Of a DNA stretch of 64,000 nucleotides, positions 47,761 through 64,000 are shown piece after piece. Each line of letters opens with the position of its first letter. Within the stretch, counting starts at the first letter, position 1. This stretch comes from Manduca sexta. Taxonomy: Eukaryota; Arthropoda; Insecta; Lepidoptera; Sphingidae. Below the pieces are notes generated by a model. That model did no database searches. It worked only from the letters and a program-made list of their open reading frames with translations, and had not been told where the DNA came from. The stretch is taken from the NCBI RefSeq assembly GCF_014839805.1, contig NC_051130.1, positions 372,001-436,000 on the forward strand, in the 5' to 3' direction. Made by a program: the position numbers and the translations under genes.

Positions 47761-50700
47761 GACTGTTTGAGATAAGAATTGCTAGTTTCAAAGTGGGACG
47801 TTCAGGATATGAACTCAAAATCTTGATTTACATAAAACTACACAAGTCTGAGACATTAGATATAGTCTCACAATGCTTTACATTTGCTATAATCTAATTA
47901 ATAACTTGATCTTTGATAGAGAAAAAAATGGAATGTAACTATTCGCACGCATACGAGATCTATACCACACAAACAAGTAAAAAGAAATGGAAAAAACCTT
48001 TTAGCATAACCATCTCAATATAAAGAATCGAGAGAGAAAAATTGGCAAAATCGCCCCAATATGTGCAAAACTAGAGACGTACGTAAATGGATATATAGGG
48101 AACTAATAATTCCCGCTCCTTGCTTCGCCCGGGTTAAAAAGTTAATATGGATAGCCTATAATTTCGTATCCACATTATCCTCATGTAATACACACGAAAA
48201 TATGTCTTTACTGTACTAACCTCGACCTTTATGCAACAATTACATATCCTTATGTTCAGGGTCATTGCAATTTGGTTATTGCAGCCCAGTCTGTCAGTTA
48301 TATGGGCGACAAACGCCGTATCACTAAGGGAAAATAGATGCGGACAGTATTTTATTTTTTTAACATGGACATACGTGTGTTAGCCTGGCAGGGCCGGCTG
48401 ATACAAACACACCGGTCTTGCGGGTGAGTGCTTTAGGCACTGCGAGTCCTTAAGTGACCATGCTGAGGGCGACCCTCTGAAGGTTCACGGGCTCGGCTCA
48501 GAACGGCGACTGAGAGAGGATGAGACATCAACGATTTTGACAGTATTGTAAATGGCTCGTATGTGTATCGTTCAAGAGTTGCTGGTATCCAGAAACTGAT
48601 CCCAGATTTCGGCGACGCCAACACTCCCAAATAATAATGCAATGAATTTTTGATTACCATTTGTTTGCTGGAATCGTACTTGGTCTTTTCTTTTACATTC
48701 GACTCATCGACCGCTGCGCCACATGGTTGAGATACTAGTGTTCGCAAAAGCAACATCAGGTGTTCAATTGACCATCATTATTGACAACACAGGGAAATAA
48801 AATAAAAATACAAAATAAATTGAGAATTTTTTTCATCTTTTTAATTTGCATGAAATTTTTCAAATTTTCAATAATCTATTTACAGGATAACCGTTCTATA
48901 ATAAAAATAAAATATCGTTGTTTGACAACATTCATTGTCTGTTGCGTGAGGCAACACTTGCCGGCATCTGTCATTGTGACATCTGTTGCGACATCCAACC
49001 TCCTTCGGACCGCTTGTAACATTTTTGTTTTGCAAAATAAAACCTTATTCGGATGCATTGGGTAAGTGGAGTTATTTTAGTTCTGTTTTGTAATTATGTT
49101 CAACTTTAACGTCGAATTATGGCACAATTCATTCATGTTTAAACTCGATATTATTCATTCAATATATCGAAAGTGCTACAGTGTAGACATACATTTTTAA
49201 TTTTTGTTTGTATGTAACTACACCGTTCCCCTATTAACCATTTTTGGCTTCTATATATAAATAAGATTTTCTGTACGAGTCATCAATTTTGACAGATGCC
49301 AGCCCGTGTTGCCATACTCATTTTAGTCACAATTTCGACGGACGTCTCAATAGACTCCAATTCTCGACCTTAACACCCCAATAATATCCTCAAAAATTCC
49401 CAGATACGTATTTCGATACATCCAATACTGTTTATTACTAGGTACTCCATTACTTTAAACATATTTTTGAGGTATTATCGAATCGAAAATTGAAATCTCA
49501 CCTTACAACAGAACTCGATGCGATGGAATTTTATATTCATAGTTTTATATCCCTTCAAATTCTCTTTATAATTTTAGACGGTGCTGTTTGATCCTTAAAA
49601 AAATTAAGTCCCAAAAATTATTTAATTATACATTTAGTCAAATGGGTACAATGCTAAATAGTATTTACACTAATCTAGAATTATAAAGAGACGATGCCAA
49701 TTTTAATACAATATCTAAAACGTAACGCCCTCTGCCCCTTTCTAGCGGGAAGGGAGAAGGGGAGCGTTGTCCTGCAACGAGGCACTGCAGGATAATAATA
49801 ATAACCTAACTAAATCATTAAGTAATCCGTAATAATCATAACTTAATCACATAAATATCAAATAAATACAGGGTGTAAATTATTGCCACGTCTAAGAGAA
49901 CACGAAACAATTACTTTTTTCGAAAAATACTCTTAACCTCCATTTTATGGATTCCCACGTTAATTTAGTTTTATACACATTCGTTTTATAAGCAATTTTT
50001 TACACCTTATACCTAATTATGTACAACGTCTCTGCTAAATATGAAAATATATTTTATTTTTATATATCTAAGCAAAAAAGCGAATATGTCTAAATAGGAC
50101 GCAAAAATAATTAAAGAAAAATATATCCGCGACGCGTCTCGACATCGGCGCCCTAAGCTAATAATTGAACAAAACATTGAGAATGCCACATTACATCGAT
50201 TCGCTGAAACAATTCCTTTACCCCTATAAATGCTCGATGTAATATGACAACTCAGTCGGGATATTGTTACATTATCGATAAGTAAATAATACGTGGAATA
50301 AATTATAAACGTCAACAACGCGCTGGTACACTCGCGTATGTCTAACAATGTTCGCCAGTTTCGACAGCTGTCAGAAGTGACACCTGTCAAACTGACAGCG
50401 CATGCGTTATGGCCGCTGTAAACCTAGATTGTGGATAATCAAAGTAAAATTAAGAAAATATTTATTAAAGTTTGATGATTATTATTGCAATATTGACTCA
50501 TTGAATGGAACTTCATTTTATCATACTTATATTAATAAGTCGCGTGTGCCCTTAAATAATTAAAAAGGCCAATTCGAACAATCTAGAACTGTTATATTAT
50601 GAATTATCGCGTGGCCTAAGGCCGGCTAAGATTTCGATAGGCGGATACTGCATGTCCTTCTCCGGACAAATTTATCAACTTCTATTGCATCAGCACTGGA

Positions 50701-52814
50701 TATCTCAAGAGTGTTTTCAACGCCCGAGTCTCTAAAACCGCGTGCCAAGAAAGTTATATTCGCTTGTAATAAAAATTGCGTCAAAATCTGTCCATTCATT
50801 TTTAAAACAATTTCTGATACTACAGTTATTCTATTATTAATGTGCATTTTAGGAAGTTCAATAAACTTAATGAAAACAGTGTCTAAGATACTGAATTAAA
50901 ATTACTAACCGAGCGAAGCCACAGGTAATCTCTATTACATGTTATTTTAGAATTAAATACAATCAGAGCCTCAATACATTTTTACCGTAATTAACCGTCG
51001 GTTTCAAAAAACTATTTCAATCTCTTTTTTGATCGATCGTTAAAATGGACCAGTAGGAATTAAGTTTATTTGACCCGCTTACAAATTACAAATTTTTCAT
51101 CGATTTATTTTTAGAATCGGATCAAAGTTTAAGATCGATCATTAAAATGGACCGTGATGTATTTATCAGCCCGGTCTTCTCTAGGCATGCTAATTTAATT
51201 AACCAAGTATATGCTAACATATAACAATCAGTGGCGGCTTCAAAAATAGGTAAAATCTCTTTTATTTTGATCTCACACAAGGTTGCACTTTTTTAAGAAA
51301 AGAGTAAAAATAGGCACAATAAGTGCATCTAAACTTCGCCGACATTCGTCCCATGATGTAATACGGAACGAACTAATCGCCATACCGAAAAAAAATACTG
51401 TTGGAGAACATTATCATACACTCGCGGCATGACTTGTCAGCATATTAGTTCACTCAACGATCACTTTGAAGTAAGTCATTGTGTTACATTAAGACAAAAA
51501 TTAATTACAATTTTGTCCTCATTTTTCTAGACTTTTATAACAACCTCCTGTATAAACAATGGACCGAACAACTCCTCACAAAATTGACCATTCCGTAGAA
51601 AAAGACAGAGCGAACGCACGGTTAATACTACTCTAGCAATCTATTCTTTATGTTTATTTCTGGAGCTATTTATGACCATTATATTCCATACGTCCGTTTT
51701 CATGAATGTTTACTATGTTTTCATTATGTCAAAATATTTTTTTATTAAATCCCTAACCCCTTTCGGGGCAGGAACCGACAAAAAATCTATTTATGATGCC
51801 CATTGAAACCCAAATTCTGACATCCACTCCACACACTCCGACAAAACATGTACCTTCTCTGACACCACTGTCGGTAAAATTTGGATAGGCACAAGATCTT
51901 ACGAACTAAACAAATCAAAATACTAGAATACAGGCCGCACGATCGCTCTATCTCTCTCGCACTACCAATATTCACTTTACACACAGTCTAAAATAGTTTT
52001 GTTAAAGTGAAAAAAACTAACCCAATTACTGGCAATTTTAACCCCAAAATTATACTAAAAGATACCAAATCGCAGCCTAAATATGAGGTCGGACCATTTG
52101 CTATGTTCATAATAAGAAGCCACTGCAGAATCCTATCCCATAATATTAGCATAAACACTTATTACACAAGACAGGTTCTAATTGTCACAATAGGCACTCA
52201 TTTTCGTAACACAAGGGCCGGACATGGGTACAATTTGTATGAAGGTAATATCATTATTAAGTGGTCTATAATTATTTTGGATTAAGGAGGTGTATCTCAC
52301 TACTACTTGTAATTATTAACTTTTTAAATTGTTTTTATAAACATAATGTTTATTTAATATTCCATTAGCAACTGTCATCAATATATATATATTTTATTTA
52401 CAAATGTTAAAAAAAAAACAATTATTATAAAGCAACGAAATTGTAAGGTATAAGTTATAATTAAATATTACGTGTTGTAAATTTTTACACGTCAAAACTA
52501 ATTTACCGATTTTTTTTAAACACGTCATTAAACCTGTTGGGGGACATTGTACCCCAAAACTAAACCCAAATCCGGCCCTGTCGATGCGTTCGTTAAGTTT
52601 ATACATACATTTCGATAACATACTATATTATACCTAACATAGACTTGAGCACATATATGTCATTTGTGTTGTGAATGAAGGTAAATTATATTGCAACAGA
52701 CCATTGAAGAAGTGGACAGAACTATTGTGAAACACCTACAGCAAAGCAGAAACGACTCTCGGCTTTTGTGTCAGTTAAAGACCTACTCTTGGTAGCTTAG
52801 TTTACCTTTTTTTT

Positions 52815-53050
52815 TGCTTTAAATGACAAGACGAGCTTGCTGTTCGGCTGATGGTAAGCGATAAAACCGCCCATAAACGGTAGAAACACCAACACCTTGA
52901 ATTACAAAGTATTGTTTGGTATTTCACTGCGCTTGCCAACCTGAGACGTGAGATGTTAATTATTATGTCCAGTAGTTACACTGGCTACAACGTCCTTCAA
53001 ACCGGAACACAACAGTACACATTGCTACTTGGCGGCAGAAATATACATAA
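52815..53050 (+). repeat. Family D repeat
   Basis: Close relative of 41400-41715: gctgatggtaagcgataaaa, gtagaaacaccaacaccttg, cttcaaaccggaacacaaca, ending ttggcggcagaaatatac. Confidence 0.8.
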
Positions 53051-53782
53051 ATTAGTTCGCAAAGCTGACACAATTACACATAGGTATATTGAAATATATT
53101 TTTTACGGATTTTATTGCTGTTTTTTTATATTATAGTCTTCTCCTGACGTTTCGAAGACTACAGACTTCATAGTCACGGGGGATAGATCCAAAAATTCTT
53201 TACTGTTCCAACGAGAAGGCATAGTCGTATAACCCATGAATATTTTGCCAAAATAAACCACTTTCAATAATTCTATCCACTTCTCTAAACCGAAAATATA
53301 ATTTAAAATGAAACTAAGTGCTAACAATCACAATTGACCAGCAGAATAACTATAGTTCTCGAGTAGTAGTCACGATGCTTGAGAGAAACTACTTTCATCA
53401 ATCGACCCTATCGATTATTTATAGATCGATTTACTAAAACTGGCACGTTCATACTACTTATACAGGGTGATGAAAAAAATATAATACGTTCATAGTACTT
53501 ATACAGTATGTTCAAAAATTTCATATTACAATAGAAGGGGCAAATTAAAACATCATGCTGTATTTTCGATTGTTGATGCGCGAGTTTTCCGTTGTCATGA
53601 CGACTGACATGTTTTTTACTTACAGTATTTGTGAATGTATACGAGCCAGCTTTAGACAATCAAACTATTGGCAGTATAATCTGAGCAGAAAAAAAACGTC
53701 GCCATGTTGTGGTGAAATATGGAAATATTTTTTTGTTATGTCGATTTAAAAAAAAGTAGAAATTGGCGCGTGCAAAGATTTT

Positions 53783-53788
53783 TTTATT
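53783..53788 (-). terminator. Possible poly(A) signal of Nedd4 (AATAAA)
   Basis: AATAAA on the minus strand about 550 bp after the Nedd4 stop codon. Position is plausible for a 3' UTR end, but the region is AT-rich and chance matches are common. Confidence 0.3.
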
Positions 53789-54335
53789 TTACCAGCCAGG
53801 CAATACTATCGTCAGTCGATCTTAAAATTACACTGCGCAGTACTCACCATCGGGCGCAATGTATTTTGTCATAAAAAAAAACTGTACCGTGTCACCTGTT
53901 ATATATTATACCGAGAAAATACGAACCTTTGAAAGTAATCTGCTAACCTTATAAGTACTGTTTTAGAAGGCCATTTTGTCATATGCAGCGATCTAGATTG
54001 CGTGGGATTCATGAAGCGCACGCGCCGCTTGAAATGGCGTGACCCCCGTTCGTACTAGAAATGAGCCTCTATATATCTATTTAATGATTCTTGAAAGCGT
54101 GTTAACGATCACACGTAGAGCGACGATAAAGAATTTTGATTGCACTTTTCGTATTTTCGCACTTGTACTCAGAGCGCTTGCATCACTTAAACTTTGAGTG
54201 TCGTATGTATATTAGAAGCGTTTGGAGCACTGAGTGTTGACGTGTTGTATGGAGCTAGACGCGCCAGTGTCGCTGGACGCGAGTGATCCTCCTGCGCAGT
54301 GCAGTGGCGGCGTGGCGGGCGCGGGCGGTGAGCCC

Positions 54336-62127
<7,792 letters not shown>

Positions 62128-64000
62128 CTACAACACCACCACACGCTCACCGACACACGTCTTGTAGCTCACAGATAGCACAAGTAGCTTAACTATGAAT
62201 ATCCCTTGGAGCTTGTATTGTATATGTACACAACGAATATAGATATACATCTCTAGCGGCCGGTAAACGATCCCAAACAATAAAGCAATCGATAGGCGAT
62301 TTGTAAGCGTGTCAAAAAATATATATATTCTGATTCGTCAATTTCAACAATCGATTCTGATGTGTCAATTTCAACAATCGATTCTGATTTGTCAATTTCA
62401 ACAATCGTTTCTGATTTGTCAATTTCAACAATAGTTTCTGATTTGTCAATTTCGACAATCGATTGAAAACGGCGATTATGGTCATTAACAATGCTGTTAA
62501 AAGTGATGACAACTTTATATATACATAAATTAACCCTTATTAATTAATGAAAAAAATACAAATTGCTTTGAGTTATAAAATAACATTTACAACTTTATAA
62601 TCAATATTTAAGTTGAGATCTATATTTCACTGCGTATATTATCGAAAATCGAGTAAGTGAAAGTTAACATTACCATATCTCAATAAAAATATATTCTAGA
62701 TCTAAAATTCGTAAAAAATTCCCGTACATCAAAGAAGAGAATATAACAGAAATCATGTTAGCGAGGCAACGCCAAATTTAATATAAAAACAACCAACTTC
62801 GTTTGTGATATTCTCGTTTCCAGCCAGTGAAAAACTTATAAATGAATGTATATTTATGGTTCAATATCTAATTATATCCACTTTTTGTGATACCAAACAC
62901 CCTTGATTTTTTTATAATTAATATTATTTATACATAGAAAAACATAGTATATAATTTGATACAGATGAATAAGTTAAGGTCCTTCACCATACAAAGTATT
63001 TTATTATGTTTTTTTTTTTTCATAATGCTTCATAAACTTATATATATAACGTTGCATAAAATCGATAAAATCGTGCCACAAAGTCCATTTTCCATGCACA
63101 CTATAACACATATCTACCACACACTAACTAATTATAAAAAACATAGATCACACATTAACCCACAAAAACATTATAAATCGATAGTATTGATATTATTAAG
63201 TGTTTATTTTCAATGTAACTAAATATGGACCATATTGTTTTATTTAATTAGATTAACATTTTGTGTTGCTGTAAATTGCTTTTATCGATATATCAAATCT
63301 CCAAAATATATCCATTACCAACAACACTAAAGTAAAATATCACCTTGACTTAGTAATTTAAAACATATTCATATTAAAAAAACATACAATTTATTAATTA
63401 ATCTGTACAATATAAAACAAATTCAGGAAGGTAAACATTTAACATAAACTAATCTATTTAATATTCGACGAAATTAATAGTTTCGAAATATAAAATTACA
63501 TTAACAATTTTTGTTTATGGTCAAAGTTTCTATTTAATTTTAAGTCTATTAAATATAACACATCCCGAAATATATCCTAAATTAATTTACACAAAAAATC
63601 AATACAATCGATAATACACACATACCAAAACAGAAACCCATCACTAGCTATAATCGACATGCCACATCGATAACAAGCAACACAAGCGGAACAGCACAAG
63701 CGTTATGAGTTAAATAATGTGAAGCAAATGTTTTGTTAGAGTGTATATGTCAAACACTGTGAACTGTAGAATTTGACTCACAATTTTTATCGATAAGTCG
63801 ACTCCTAACGTTTGATTATTTTGACGAAATGCTTATTTAGTATGTGTTGACGCTGGGCGTTAGAAGTCGACTTAAAACTAGGCGAGGGTCCTAATTATAG
63901 CCTATTTTTTTTGTACCCATATAAGAGTCGATATAAATATTGATTATAAGTATCAAAATATCCATAATCAAAGACTTAAAAAATAACGCAATACAAAAAA
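62128..64000 (-). other. Nedd4 intron running off the window
   Basis: AT-rich sequence upstream of the first visible Nedd4 exon, starting at its acceptor (gttgtag on the minus strand). Apart from the 27-bp tandem array I see no exon, RNA gene or repeat that I can support. The C2-coding exons must lie further right. Confidence 0.6.
62328..62462. repeat. 27-bp tandem repeat, five units
   Basis: Five head-to-tail units at 62328, 62355, 62382, 62409 and 62436, each close to ttctgatttgtcaatttcaa plus caatcga. They differ by one to three bases. Because 27 is a multiple of three, one minus frame stays open and repeats LTNQ/KRLLK-like residues. There is no sign that this is translated. Confidence 0.92.

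Larger units (their letters stand above)
47346..53780. other. Intergenic region between NRF-like gene 2 and Nedd4
   Basis: AT-rich with no supported gene. It holds a family C fragment (47575-47760), a family E-like scrap near 48115-48150, a family D copy (52815-53050) and a degenerate scrap of the 23.7-kb foldback loop (near 53140). The open frames at 48433-48756 and 50013-50390 have no recognisable content. The promoter of NRF-like gene 2 should lie in the first part, but no core element stands out. Confidence 0.5.

Noticed and set aside
48433..48756. A 107-codon open frame on the minus strand
   Set aside because: No family resemblance that I can name. The flanks look like repeat debris, and there is no exon support.
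50013..50390. A 125-codon open frame on the minus strand
   Set aside because: No domain, no codon pattern, no splice context. It looks like chance in AT-rich intergenic DNA.
62328..62462. CRISPR-like array
   Set aside because: The units are directly adjacent with no spacers, and this is an insect intron. It is a minisatellite.

Overview
The window looks like nuclear DNA from an insect, most likely a moth or butterfly. It is AT-rich, its genes have short exons with GT-AG introns, and it is crowded with short retroposons, fragments of LINE (non-LTR) retrotransposons and dispersed repeat families of the kind that fill lepidopteran introns. There is no bacterial-type organisation, no CRISPR array and no ribosomal RNA. 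All spliced gene models below were built by eye from splice sites, reading phase and family resemblance. They are not transcript-verified.

Layout. Positions 253-6735 hold a decayed Ty3/gypsy-type LTR retrotransposon. It has two 306-bp LTRs and a 4-bp target duplication (ATAT). Its 5' LTR is split by a second insertion (500-994) that looks like a solo LTR. Positions 6848-9840 are repeats only. Positions 9901-32191 (+) carry a 12-exon gene for a 646-residue NRF-6-like (nose resistant to fluoxetine / drop-dead type) multi-pass membrane acyltransferase-3 protein, with an 11.6-kb first intron. Positions 47345-32582 (-) carry a 13-exon paralogue of 647 residues. The two genes are tail to tail, with 390 bp between their stop codons. 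Two identical tRNA-Arg(ACG) genes lie on opposite strands in introns of the first gene. Positions 47346-53780 are intergenic, with repeats. Positions 62127-54336 (-) hold the last 11 coding exons of a Nedd4-type HECT E3 ubiquitin ligase: two WW domains and the complete HECT domain. Its 5' part lies beyond the right edge.

How the parts relate. The two NRF-like genes share exon phases and several identical exon lengths (88, 167 and 143 nt), so they come from an inverted duplication of one spliced ancestor. One intron in the N-terminal domain was later gained or lost. Nedd4 is an independent neighbour. At least five dispersed repeat families (called A-E here) and several LINE fragments occupy the introns. 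Several insertions keep visible target-site duplications, which allows local nesting orders to be read. I found no convincing undescribed multi-gene system. The most unusual signals are the intron-like GT-AG segment inside the retrotransposon's pol 3' end, the near-perfect 166-bp hairpin just inside the Nedd4 intron that splits the catalytic Cys codon, and the compact convergent 3' ends of the NRF pair.
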